A stretch of 13,241 nt of DNA from JAGLQA01 sp023135565 (GCA_030639305.1 DAOWCY010000196.1:1-13241); one strand, 5' to 3'. Positions 1 to 7,219 are shown, counted from the first letter of the stretch. Notes: generated by a model not told the origin, from the sequence alone. Made by a program: numbers and translations.

Positions 1-844
1 GCCGCACCACCCGTTCGGTAGTGCTGCCCATGAGAATATCTTCTAAATCGCTATTCCCGCAGGTAGGCATCACGATTAAATCTATATCGTTTGCACCTGC
101 GTAATCCATAATCTTTTGATGTGATTTCCCTTCCCGCACCACAAACTTCGCCTCATCTTCGGTCATGCCGGATTCTTTTTTAAGGTTCGTAATAATATGC
201 TCTTTTAGCGCCGGGTTGGCTTTGAGAATCGGGTCGAAACTGATAGAGTAAAATTCCGGGTGGGCGTCCTGTTCCACTACGTGCATAAATTCCAGGGCGG
301 CGCCGAATTCTTCGGCCATGGTCTTAGCCTGGCTGATTGCAATCCGGGAATATTCCGAAAAGTCTATAGGCACCAGGATTTTTTCGATTTTTTCCCTGTG
401 ATAGTCTTTGTGTACTGTCACTACCGGGGTTTTGGCGTAGCGTGTTACTTTCTCCGTCACGCTGCCGGCGAAAAATTTTGCCAGACCGGTGCGGCCGTGG
501 GTGCCCATGACTACTAAGTCATAGTCTTTCCCCTCTAAATAATCCAGGATAGAGTTGGGGGCGGAAACGCCTCTCATTAAAACATGATCTACCGTCACAC
601 CCCGTTTTTCGCCGCCTTCGCGGTGGGATTTAATTTTTTTTGTACGTTTATCTTCTTTTTGTTGGAGGATTTGCTCATAGGATTCGAGTAGGTCTTCCTC
701 GTCTAAGTCTTCCTCGAACAGGAGCACCGTATGCAAAAGCATGACCTCCGCGGAAAATTTTTCCGCTATTAATAGTGCAAAATCCGCGGCTTTATCTGAA
801 AACTCGCTAAAGTCGATAGGTACTAATATTTTTTTGAATTTCAT
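1..844 (-). CDS. tandem universal stress protein (UspA), 3' end missing
   Basis: Cytoplasmic universal stress protein with two UspA folds in one chain; family members bind ATP or AMP and help cells survive stress. I translated 281 codons from an ATG at 844 with no stop before the window edge, so the C-terminus is outside. Domain 1 (about 1-146) and domain 2 (about 153-281) open with the same block, KILVPIDFSE then KILVPIDFSE, showing internal duplication. Domain 1 has the ATP-loop pattern G114-x2-G117-x9-G127-S128. Domain 2 has the same layout (G263, G273, S274), but the first Gly is replaced by Pro260, so nucleotide binding there may differ. The start is supported by AGGAGG about 9 bases upstream and a good promoter at 895-923. 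It diverges from the small antitoxin-like gene at 1015. Family assignment is secure; the stress served cannot be told. Confidence 0.93.
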   Translation of the reverse strand, partial: MKFKKILVPIDFSEFSDKAADFALLIAEKFSAEVMLLHTVLLFEEDLDEEDLLESYEQILQQKEDKRTKKIKSHREGGEKRGVTVDHVLMRGVSAPNSILDYLEGKDYDLVVMGTHGRTGLAKFFAGSVTEKVTRYAKTPVVTVHKDYHREKIEKILVPIDFSEYSRIAISQAKTMAEEFGAALEFMHVVEQDAHPEFYSISFDPILKANPALKEHIITNLKKESGMTEDEAKFVVREGKSHQKIMDYAGANDIDLIVMPTCGNSDLEDILMGSTTERVVR

Positions 845-894
845 CGTTATTACCTCCTGCGGTTAAGTTTTTTCGTTTTTTTTATCAAGTTTAG

Positions 895-923
895 ATTGTA
901 TCTGAAAAATCATTAAGTTTCAA
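895..923 (-). promoter_or_regulatory. sigma70-like promoter of the universal stress gene
   Basis: On the minus strand TTGAAA (918-923) and TACAAT (895-900) are separated by exactly 17 bases. Transcription would begin near 888 and give a leader of about 45 bases. It lies back to back with the promoter at 942-970, the two -35 boxes being 18 bases apart, so the genes share a divergent control region. Confidence 0.75.
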
Positions 924-941
924 TAAGCAGCGCGAAAAAAG

Positions 942-970
942 TTGAAATTCGGCCAAAGATGAACTATAAT
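942..970 (+). promoter_or_regulatory. sigma70-like promoter of the RHH gene
   Basis: TTGAAA (942-947) and TATAAT (965-970) with a 17-base spacer. The expected start of transcription is near 977, leaving a leader of about 38 bases before the ATG at 1015. Confidence 0.75.
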
Positions 971-989
971 ATGAACCGGAATGATTAGA

Positions 990-1001
990 AAAAACGTTTT
1001 T
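990..1001. promoter_or_regulatory. 12-bp palindrome, possible operator
   Basis: AAAAACGTTTTT is a perfect inverted repeat in the short leader, just before the AGGAGG (1003-1008) of the RHH gene. RHH antitoxins commonly repress their own promoter by binding palindromes, so this is a reasonable operator candidate. A/T-rich palindromes also arise by chance, so confidence is low. Confidence 0.3.
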
Positions 1002-1014
1002 CAGGAGGCTGCAA

Positions 1015-1248
1015 ATGAAATCTATTACCATTCATGGCCTGGACGAAAGTTTGTATAAGCGGATCAGGGAAAGAGCAGCTCGCTCAGGGTTGAGCCTGAA
1101 TAAAACGATTAAGAAGCTTTTAGAGAAATCCTTGGGCATAAACCGGGGCAAAAGGGAAACGCACCGGGAGGATTTTTTGGACTTTTTCGGCACCTGGTCT
1201 GAAGAGGATCTTGCTGAATTTAACAAGTCGGTCAGTGATTTTGAATAA
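1015..1248 (+). CDS. ribbon-helix-helix antitoxin-like protein, no toxin partner seen
   Basis: Small 77-aa protein. Residues 1-42 fit a ribbon-helix-helix DNA-binding fold of the FitA/VapB kind: a short N-terminal strand (KSITIHGLDE) followed by two basic helices (LYKRIRERAARSG and SLNKTIKKLLEKSLG). The C-terminal part (DFLDFFGTWSEEDLAEF) is acidic and aromatic, as is typical of the segment an antitoxin uses to wrap its toxin. The ATG at 1015 follows AGGAGG by 6 bases and a promoter at 942-970. A PIN-domain toxin would be expected immediately downstream, often overlapping the stop. A GTG at 1235 opens a frame there, but it closes after 26 codons and does not look like PIN. It may be an orphan antitoxin, a stand-alone autoregulator, or the survivor of a decayed pair. 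Confidence 0.8.
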   Translation: MKSITIHGLDESLYKRIRERAARSGLSLNKTIKKLLEKSLGINRGKRETHREDFLDFFGTWSEEDLAEFNKSVSDFE

Positions 1249-1531
1249 ACCGCTCATTTCAAAAAAGTCCCCGGTCTTCGTCTTTGGGACGAACTGTAAA
1301 TTCTTTTTTAGATAACCGGTTTCGTCACGCAGTGCGTGACGATTTGAGTTGGCGGCATACCCCTCGGACTTATAATCCGGGAAAAACCTTATGTTTTAAA
1401 AAATCAGGTTTGCGCTTATTTTCCAAAAAAATTTGTGTCGATTTGTGTAATCCGGGGGCCATAACTATATTTGCTAAGACTGCCCGCCAGGGCTATTGCT
1501 ATAATATTTATTTTTGGTATAATTAAGGACT
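1249..1531 (+). other. intergenic region upstream of secA, no convincing gene
   Basis: An 80-codon frame exists at 1284-1526 but lacks a ribosome binding site and resembles no family I know. The stretch holds a perfect hairpin at 1323-1341 (CGTCACGC, loop AGT, GCGTGACG) and two adjacent near-identical 10-mers, ATTTGTGTCG and ATTTGTGTAA (1431-1450). There is a possible promoter TTGGCG (1349-1354), 16 bases, TATAAT (1371-1376), and the promoter region of secA at the end. The block starting ATAACCGGTTTCGT (1311 on) loosely resembles the repeat modules downstream of guaB. Confidence 0.5.
1497..1505 (+). promoter_or_regulatory. extended -10 promoter candidate for secA
   Basis: TGCTATAAT is a complete extended -10 element (TG, one base, TATAAT at 1500-1505). 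No good -35 box is visible, as is usual for this class. Transcription would start near 1512, giving a leader of about 20 bases. A second TATAAT at 1518-1523 is too close to the start codon unless the message is leaderless. Confidence 0.5.
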
Positions 1532-4135
1532 ATGATTAATTACGTAATTAGAAAAATATTCGGCACAAGCAACGAAAGAGAACTGAAAAAATTTGCCCCT
1601 ACAGTCCAGGCCATCAATAACCTGGAACCCACCATGGAAAAGCTCACGGACGAAGGCCTAAAAGCCTATACCGGCAAATTCAGGGAGCGCCTGAAAAACG
1701 GCGAAACCATAGACGATATCCTGGTAGAAGCCTTTGCCGTAGTTCGCGAAACCGGTAAACGGGTCTTAGAAATGAGGCACTTCGATGTGCAGTTGATCGG
1801 CGGCATAGTCCTCCACCAGGGCCGCATCGCCGAAATGAAAACCGGTGAAGGTAAAACCTTAGTGGCTACCCTGGCCGCCTACCTCAACGGCCTGGGAGGC
1901 AAAGGGGTGCATATCGTCACAGTAAACGATTACCTGGCCGGCAGGGACTCCGACTGGATGGGGCAAATCTACGAATTCTTAGGATTAAGCGTAGGCGTGA
2001 TCCAGCACGATATAGAAGATTTAGACCGCAAAGAAGCCTATGCCTGCGACATCACCTACGGCACCAACAACGAATTCGGCTTCGACTACTTGAGAGATAA
2101 CATGAAGTTCGAAGTCGATTACTTAGTGCAGCGGCCCTACAATTTCGCCATCATCGACGAAGTAGACTCCATCCTCATCGACGAAGCCCGGACCCCCCTG
2201 ATTATTTCAGGCCCCACCGAAGGTTCCACCTCTTTTTACTACACGGTGAACGATTTCGTCAAACGCATCAAACAGGACACCGCCTGTTTCGACTTAGACG
2301 AAAAATCACGCACTGTGGTGCTCACGGAAAGCGGTATCTCGGAAGCGGAAAAATTCTTCAAAATCTCCAACCTTTACGATCTCGCCAACATGGACACCCT
2401 GCACCAAATCTATCAATCCATGAAAGCCCACCTCCTTTTCGGCCGGGATAAAGATTACTTAGTCAAAGACAACCAGGTATTGATCGTAGATGAGTTTACC
2501 GGCCGCGCCATGAGCGGCAGGAGGTTTTCCGACGGCCTGCACCAGGCTTTAGAAGCCAAAGAGAATGTCAGGATCGAGCAGGAATACCAAACCCATGCCT
2601 CCATTACCTTTCAAAACCTGTTCCGCATGTATCCCAAATTGTCCGGTATGACCGGTACAGCCATAACCGAAGCCCAGGAATTCCACTCCATCTACAATCT
2701 CGACGTGATGGAGATGCCCACCAACCGGGAACTCATCAGGACGGAGTTCCCGGACGTGATTTACGGCAGCCGCGAAGAAAAATGGGATGCCGTGGCAAAA
2801 GAGATCAGGGCGCTGCACGAAAAAGGACAACCTGTCCTGGCAGGCACTATCTCTATCGAAAACTCAGAATGGCTCAGCAACAGGCTGCGCAAAGAAAAAA
2901 TCAAACACACGGTTTTAAACGCCAAATATCATGAATCGGAAGCAGAGATCGTTGCCCAGGCGGGAAGAATCGGCGCGGTTACCATCGCCACCAACATGGC
3001 CGGTCGAGGCACCGATATTTTATTGGGCGGCAATGTGGATTACCTGATCCTGGAGGAAATGAAGAAAAAAGGTTACTCCGAAGAAACGGCCCCGGAATTG
3101 CTCGAACAGTTAAAAAAAGACGCGGAAGAGAAAACCAAAAGGGATCATGAAGAAGTAAAAAGATTAGGCGGACTCCACATCCTGGGCACCGAAAGGCACG
3201 AAGCCAGGCGCATAGACAACCAACTGCGCGGTCGTTCGGGCCGGCAGGGAGACCCCGGTTCATCACGTTTTTATATTTCCTTAGAAGACGACCTGATGCG
3301 GATTTTAGGCACCGACAGGGTAAAAGGACTCTTAGTCCGGGCCGGCATGCAGGACGGGGTTCCCATCGAGAACAAACTGGTCAGCCGGGCCATCGAGAAC
3401 GCCCAGAAACAGATAGAGAGCCAGAATTTTTCTATCAGGAAGCACCTGCTGGAATACGACGACGTCATGAACAAGCAGCGCCAATTTATCTACACCCAGA
3501 GAAGGGACACCCTGATGGGCAAAGATTTTAGGGAAGATATACTGCGCATCACCGACGAAATCTTCGCCTATATTTTCGACAGGAATATAGATGAAAAGAG
3601 CGAACCGGAAGACTGGGATTTTAATTCCCTGCACAAAGAGATTCTCTCTCAATTCGGGCTGGACATCACGGAAGCCGTCAGCGAAGACTACGTTAATATC
3701 CCTTACTTCGAGTTAAAAGAGACCCTGCACAAATATATAAAAGACAGTTACATAGAGAAGGAAGCAGTGTTCGGAGCGGAACAGATCAGGGAGTTGGAGC
3801 GCATGATCATGCTGCAAATCATCGACTCCCAGTGGAAAGACCACCTGTTAAACATCGACCATCTCAAAGAGGGCATCGGGCTGCGCGGTTATGCCCAGAA
3901 AGACCCTTTGATCGAGTATAAAAAAGAGAGTTTCGCTTTATTCCAGGACCTGCAGGACAGGATAGAGGAAGAGGTAGTCCGTTATCTTTTCTTATTCAAC
4001 CCCGCCCCGGAAGAAGAGTACGACGATTGGAAAAAAAGAAAAAAATCGAAACTTTCCAAGCCCACCTCCAGGTTTGCCGGCGGCTCCAAATACAAGAAAA
4101 AACGCAGGGAGAAGAAAAAGAAGAGGAGAAAGTAA
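1532..4135 (+). CDS. secA: SecA preprotein translocase ATPase without zinc-binding tail
   Basis: Motor ATPase that binds SecYEG at the inner membrane and pushes unfolded preproteins through it. The 867-aa product starts with the family's typical N-terminus (IFGTSNERELKKF). It carries Walker A GEGKT at 105-109, Walker B DEVD at 209-212 and the later helicase motif QLRGRSGRQGDPG, then the helical-scaffold block SQWKDHLLNIDHLKEGIGLRG. The usual C-terminal Cys/His zinc motif that contacts SecB and phospholipid is absent. From Trp833 to the end 21 of 35 residues are Lys or Arg, with no Cys. The remnant-like GGSKYKK could be a decayed zinc-tail sequence, but that is inference. The start ATG has AAGGA only 2 bases upstream, an unusually tight spacing, yet homology supports this start. 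The stop is 2 bases before guaB. Confidence 0.97.
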   Translation: MINYVIRKIFGTSNERELKKFAPTVQAINNLEPTMEKLTDEGLKAYTGKFRERLKNGETIDDILVEAFAVVRETGKRVLEMRHFDVQLIGGIVLHQGRIAEMKTGEGKTLVATLAAYLNGLGGKGVHIVTVNDYLAGRDSDWMGQIYEFLGLSVGVIQHDIEDLDRKEAYACDITYGTNNEFGFDYLRDNMKFEVDYLVQRPYNFAIIDEVDSILIDEARTPLIISGPTEGSTSFYYTVNDFVKRIKQDTACFDLDEKSRTVVLTESGISEAEKFFKISNLYDLANMDTLHQIYQSMKAHLLFGRDKDYLVKDNQVLIVDEFTGRAMSGRRFSDGLHQALEAKENVRIEQEYQTHASITFQNLFRMYPKLSGMTGTAITEAQEFHSIYNLDVMEMPTNRELIRTEFPDVIYGSREEKWDAVAKEIRALHEKGQPVLAGTISIENSEWLSNRLRKEKIKHTVLNAKYHESEAEIVAQAGRIGAVTIATNMAGRGTDILLGGNVDYLILEEMKKKGYSEETAPELLEQLKKDAEEKTKRDHEEVKRLGGLHILGTERHEARRIDNQLRGRSGRQGDPGSSRFYISLEDDLMRILGTDRVKGLLVRAGMQDGVPIENKLVSRAIENAQKQIESQNFSIRKHLLEYDDVMNKQRQFIYTQRRDTLMGKDFREDILRITDEIFAYIFDRNIDEKSEPEDWDFNSLHKEILSQFGLDITEAVSEDYVNIPYFELKETLHKYIKDSYIEKEAVFGAEQIRELERMIMLQIIDSQWKDHLLNIDHLKEGIGLRGYAQKDPLIEYKKESFALFQDLQDRIEEEVVRYLFLFNPAPEEEYDDWKKRKKSKLSKPTSRFAGGSKYKKKRREKKKKRRK

Positions 4136-4137
4136 TA

Positions 4138-5607
4138 ATGGGAGGAGAAAAAATTCGTGAGCAATCGGGTTTAACTTTTGATGACGTGTTGTTGGCGCCC
4201 GCATATTCCGAGGTTCTCCCCAAGGAAGTAGATACCTCCACCCAGTTTACCCGGAAGATTCACTTAAAGACTCCCCTGGTTTCGGCAGCCATGGATACGG
4301 TGTCCGAAGCCGGTATGGCCATCGCCATGGCCCGGTTAGGCGGTATAGCGATCATTCACAAGAACATGAGCGTCGCCCGGCAGGCTGAAGAAGTCAGGAA
4401 AGTCAAACGTTCTGAATCGGGTATGATCGTGAATCCCATTACCCTGAAACCCCATAACAAGATATATGAAGCGCTGCAATTGGTAAAAGAGAAAGGCATT
4501 TCCGGTTTACCCATCGTAGCTGAAGATAACCGGTTGGTGGGCATCTTGACTAACCGGGACATCAGGTTCACCACCGACATGGAGCAGGAGATAAAAGAGT
4601 TGATGACCACGAAGAACCTGATTACGGTTCGCGAAGACATCACCATGGAAAAAGCCAAAGAGCTCCTGCATATCAACAAGATCGAGAAGCTCCCCGTAGT
4701 AGACGACGACAATTACCTCATCGGTTTAATCACCTTAAAAGACATCATGAAAACCGAGAAATTTCCCTCTGCCTCCAAAGACGCTTTCGGCAGGCTGCTG
4801 GTCGGCGCGGCGGTAGGCACTTCTCCCGACACCTTAGAGCGGGTAACCGCCTTAAATGAATTTAAAGTGGACGTCATCGTAGTGGACACTTCCCACGGTC
4901 ATTCGCGGAAAGTTTTAGAAACCGTAAAAACCATCAGGAAGGAGTTCCCGGATATAGATTTGATTGCCGGCAATATCGCCACCGCGGAAGCAGCGGAAGA
5001 TCTTCTAAAATTGGGCGTAGATGCGGTAAAAGTAGGCATCGGCCCGGGATCTATTTGCACCACGCGGATGGTCACCGGGGCGGGCATGCCCCAGTTGACG
5101 GCCATAATGGATGTATCGCGGACATTAAAAGGGAAGGTACCGCTTATCGCCGACGGCGGTATTAAGTTTTCCGGCGACATCACCAAGGCGTTGGCAGCCG
5201 GAGCCGACACGGTAATGTTGGGGTCGCTTTTGGCTGGAACGGATGAAAGTCCCGGTGAGTTAATCATTTACCAGGGTCGTTCCTATAAAAAGTACCGCGG
5301 CATGGGTTCTATAGGGGCTATGAAAGCAGGCAGTAAGGACCGTTATTTCCAGGAGGATGAGTTTGCCGAATCCAAGTTAGTTCCTGAAGGTATCGAAGGC
5401 CGGGTGCCTTACCGGGGCAGTGTTATGAGTCTAATCCCGCTGTTGATGGGAGGAGTCAGGTCGGGTATGGGGTTAACCGGCTGCCGGACTCTTGGCGAAT
5501 TAAAAGAGAAATCCCGGTTTGTAAAAATAACCAATGCCTCGTTAAAAGAGAGTCATGTCCATGATGTCATTATTACCGAGGAATCGCCAAATTACCGGTT
5601 AGAATAG
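4138..5607 (+). CDS. guaB: inosine-5'-monophosphate dehydrogenase
   Basis: Oxidises IMP to XMP with NAD+, the committed step of GMP synthesis. The 489-aa product has the full IMPDH layout: first part of the (beta/alpha)8 barrel with LTFDDVLLAPAYSEV; a Bateman module of two CBS domains at about 95-205; then the second barrel half with the active-site loop GPGSICTTR, catalytic Cys307. The mobile flap contains SIGAMKAGSKDRYF, with Arg402 and Tyr403. Length is normal for bacteria. The reading frame stays open upstream to 4027 inside secA, but the ATG at 4138 is right: it begins at the conserved REQSGLTFDDV region and GAGGAG (4123-4128) lies 9 bases ahead. That ribosome binding site is embedded in the last codons of secA and only TA separates the genes, so translation is probably coupled. 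Confidence 0.97.
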   Translation: MGGEKIREQSGLTFDDVLLAPAYSEVLPKEVDTSTQFTRKIHLKTPLVSAAMDTVSEAGMAIAMARLGGIAIIHKNMSVARQAEEVRKVKRSESGMIVNPITLKPHNKIYEALQLVKEKGISGLPIVAEDNRLVGILTNRDIRFTTDMEQEIKELMTTKNLITVREDITMEKAKELLHINKIEKLPVVDDDNYLIGLITLKDIMKTEKFPSASKDAFGRLLVGAAVGTSPDTLERVTALNEFKVDVIVVDTSHGHSRKVLETVKTIRKEFPDIDLIAGNIATAEAAEDLLKLGVDAVKVGIGPGSICTTRMVTGAGMPQLTAIMDVSRTLKGKVPLIADGGIKFSGDITKALAAGADTVMLGSLLAGTDESPGELIIYQGRSYKKYRGMGSIGAMKAGSKDRYFQEDEFAESKLVPEGIEGRVPYRGSVMSLIPLLMGGVRSGMGLTGCRTLGELKEKSRFVKITNASLKESHVHDVIITEESPNYRLE

Positions 5608-5834
5608 GGTGCGGTGCACCCAGTCTATAAGCCGTTTCGTGACAGGGGCAGCGGGTAAGGGGGACGGCGTCCCCAGCCGATAAGCGGCTTCGCCGCAGGT
5701 TCAGCGGGTGAGCGCTTCTCGCTTTAAATAAACAAAAGTTTTGATCAAACTTTTTCAAAAGTTTGGCCCCCGGCAGGGTCGCCGAAGGCAAAGCCGCCGG
5801 AGGCCAAGAGGGTGCGGCGTCCCCAATCTATAAG
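5607..5834 (+). repeat. composite hairpin-rich intergenic repeat between guaB and the barrel gene
   Basis: This 242-base gap contains almost only repeat modules. A 6-bp hairpin GGGTGCGGTGCACCC (5607-5621, using the last base of the guaB stop) leads to TATAAG. About 53 bases later the layout recurs with hairpin GGGGACGGCGTCCCC (5660-5674) and ATAAG at 5680. A third start, GGGTGCGGCGTCCCC then TATAAG, ends at 5834, directly against the ribosome binding site of the next gene. Between lie the 99-bp unit shared with 6512-6610 and a GCCGCCGGAGGC block also found in the second copy. There is no T-run to make the first hairpin a classical terminator. Function is unknown; a non-autonomous mobile element or RNA-structure element is possible. 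Confidence 0.75.
5680..5778 (+). repeat. 99-bp dispersed repeat, copy A
   Basis: Pairs with 6512-6610 in the same orientation at about 93 of 99 identical positions by eye, without gaps. It contains the hairpin GCGGCTTCGCCGC and two mutually exclusive A/T-rich hairpins: AAAAGTTT with AAACTTTT around TGATC, and CAAACTTTT with AAAAGTTTG around TC. It ends with GGCCCCCGGCAGGG. Confidence 0.85.
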
Positions 5835-5849
5835 AAGGAGCGAATTGAA

Positions 5850-6491
5850 ATGAAAGAAAACAATCAAATAGCAAAACGAAAGCTCGTTATCTTTCCCATT
5901 ATATTAACATTAATTTTTTGTAGTTCTCTTTTAGCCGTTGATGACATACCCCGCTGGGGAATCGGATTAAGGTTAAGCAGTTTCGGCGTCCCTAACAGTT
6001 TAGTAGACGCATTCGCATATGAGCATCCCACCTTTGCCGGTCATTCCCTCTCTTTTGAGCTGCGCTCTTATGGAAAGAAAGGCCCCCGTTCTTCGGTAGG
6101 CGCATTATTCAGTTTAGAGTACAGCCGTTTAGGCGGCAGCGGCCCCTGGGGGGAGAACAAAGACAGCAAGCAGTTGGATATCGAAGGCGAAGTCAGCCAG
6201 GTTAACCTGACATTTACCCTGCTGGTTGGGATTTTCCCCAGTTGGGCGGTACATCCTTACTTCGGCATCGGCTTAGGCGTAGGCAAAGCCTATGTCTGGT
6301 CTGAAGGAACTTATGCTGACGACGACCCCAACACCGCCGTCAAAGAGACCTATTTGCAGAACCTGTTTGTGCCCGTGGTTCACCTGCCCGTCGGTTTTAT
6401 GATCAACATTTCGAACAAGGTAGAGATCAGGCTGGAAGGTGGTTTTAAGAACGGTTTTTATGTTGGTGGAGCGGTCGTTTACAATTTTTAA
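5850..6491 (+). CDS. small outer-membrane beta-barrel protein (probable)
   Basis: 213-aa exported protein of unknown specific role. Residues 1-29 form a Sec signal peptide: basic start KENNQIAKRK, hydrophobic core LVIFPIILTLIF, likely signal peptidase I cut after SSLLA29. A Cys at 24 lacks a proper lipobox, so a lipoprotein is unlikely. The mature part alternates polar and hydrophobic residues, is rich in Gly and aromatics (YFGIGLGVG, GFYVGGAVVYNF) and ends in Phe, the usual signal for BamA-assembled barrels. It looks like an 8-10 strand OmpA/OmpW-sized barrel. The frame is open 29 codons further upstream, but those codons are repeat sequence. ATG 5850 has AAGGAG 9 bases ahead. No clear promoter is visible, and the gene is bracketed by copies of the 99-bp repeat. 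Confidence 0.7.
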   Translation: MKENNQIAKRKLVIFPIILTLIFCSSLLAVDDIPRWGIGLRLSSFGVPNSLVDAFAYEHPTFAGHSLSFELRSYGKKGPRSSVGALFSLEYSRLGGSGPWGENKDSKQLDIEGEVSQVNLTFTLLVGIFPSWAVHPYFGIGLGVGKAYVWSEGTYADDDPNTAVKETYLQNLFVPVVHLPVGFMINISNKVEIRLEGGFKNGFYVGGAVVYNF

Positions 6492-6495
6492 GCCC

Positions 6496-6700
6496 GGGGT
6501 GCGGACGCCCTATAAGCGGCTTCGCCGCAGGTTCAGCGGGTGAGCGCTTTTGCTTCTAAATAAACAAAAGTTTTGTTCAAACTTTTTCAAAAGTTTGGCC
6601 CCCGGCAGGGACCTGCCGCGCAGCGGCTTAACGCCCCCCCACGCGCGTGGGGCCGCCGGAGGCAAAGTGAAACCGGGGCGGAGCGTATAAGTATAGATAA
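6496..6700 (+). repeat. composite hairpin-rich repeat downstream of the barrel gene
   Basis: This begins with GGGGTGCGGACGCCC and TATAAG (6511-6516), runs through the 99-bp unit copy B (6512-6610), then adds structure not present in copy A. Examples are GGCAGG paired with CCTGCC (6604-6617) and a perfect 16-bp palindrome CCCCACGCGCGTGGGG (6637-6652). The GCCGCCGGAGGC block follows, then GGGGCGGAGCGTATAAG (6675-6691). A long T/A-rich tract after 6695 could serve as a weak terminator for the protease on the opposite strand. No gene is seen between 6492 and 6771. Confidence 0.75.
6512..6610 (+). repeat. 99-bp dispersed repeat, copy B
   Basis: Direct-orientation partner of 5680-5778. The few differences cluster at about 6550-6556, plus one in the central loop (TTGTTC against TTGATC). 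The two copies bracket the barrel gene. Confidence 0.85.
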
Positions 6701-6771
6701 AAAAAAGAATCAACCTGTCTTCTTCTTTTTCCTAATGCATTAAGTGATGAATTCCCGGGTGTTGGCGCCGG

Positions 6772-7191
6772 TTATTTTAAAGATTTTTTGGCAAGGTAGG
6801 GGCTTTCCGGGTTAACGATCAATTTTTGTTTTTTTGGATCTATCAGCACATCCATATCTTCCATGGGAATCGCCCCTAACGATATGGCCGCGTCCCCGGG
6901 AAGCACCATAGCGTCTACATTGGCTCTCCTGTTTTCAAACCGGACTTCCACGGGAACGACAACATCGAGTTTCTTTTTCTGACCATCGGCCAGTTCAGCC
7001 ATTTGTTCGTCTACTTTATCCAGGTCCAACTGCACCTTTACATTTTCATTTACGGCCAGCATATAGGCGCCGCTGTCTACCAGGGCTTTTACTTTCATGC
7101 GTTTTATATCTTCGCTTTTTATGTAACCTTTCCTGTGTAAGACAATGTCGCTGCCGTTTATCAATTCAATGTCGGCGTGTACCAAACCCAT
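6772..7191 (-). CDS. retropepsin-like clan AA aspartic protease
   Basis: 139-aa protein matching the bacterial clan AA (retroviral-type) aspartic protease family whose members start MGLVxADIELIN. The active-site triad ALVDSGA has Asp39-Ser40-Gly41; Ala68-Asp69-Gly70 is the usual flap-side ADG. LGAIPMEDMDVLIDP (105-119) is the conserved second hydrophobic-Gly element, and the end NPESPYLAKKSLK is family-typical. Like retropepsin it has one half-site and should dimerise to be active. Substrates of this family are not known to me. No signal peptide or membrane segment is seen, so it is cytoplasmic. The open frame extends to 7248, but that codon lies in the -35 box of the promoter at 7220-7248. 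ATG 7191 has AAGGAGG about 5 bases ahead and fits the family start. Confidence 0.88.
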   Translation of the reverse strand: MGLVHADIELINGSDIVLHRKGYIKSEDIKRMKVKALVDSGAYMLAVNENVKVQLDLDKVDEQMAELADGQKKKLDVVVPVEVRFENRRANVDAMVLPGDAAISLGAIPMEDMDVLIDPKKQKLIVNPESPYLAKKSLK

Positions 7192-7219
7192 TTTGTCCTC
7201 CTTGGTTTTTTCTACTAAT

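Noticed and set aside
260..517. 85-aa plus-strand frame
   Set aside because: Lies wholly antisense to the well-supported universal stress gene.
1284..1526. 80-aa plus-strand frame before secA
   Set aside because: No ribosome binding site, no recognisable family, and it runs across the hairpin, repeat and promoter sequence.
4027..4137. Extended N-terminus for guaB overlapping secA
   Set aside because: The extra 37 residues are an out-of-frame reading of the SecA tail. IMPDH length and the GAGGAG before 4138 fix the start.
5607..5621. Hairpin after guaB as a rho-independent terminator
   Set aside because: The stem is perfect but is followed by AGTCTATAAG, not a T-run. It recurs as part of a repeat family.
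5680..6610. 99-bp repeats as integron attC sites
   Set aside because: No convincing R' and R'' core pair (GTTRRRY and RYYYAAC) in a single folded site, and no integrase in the window.
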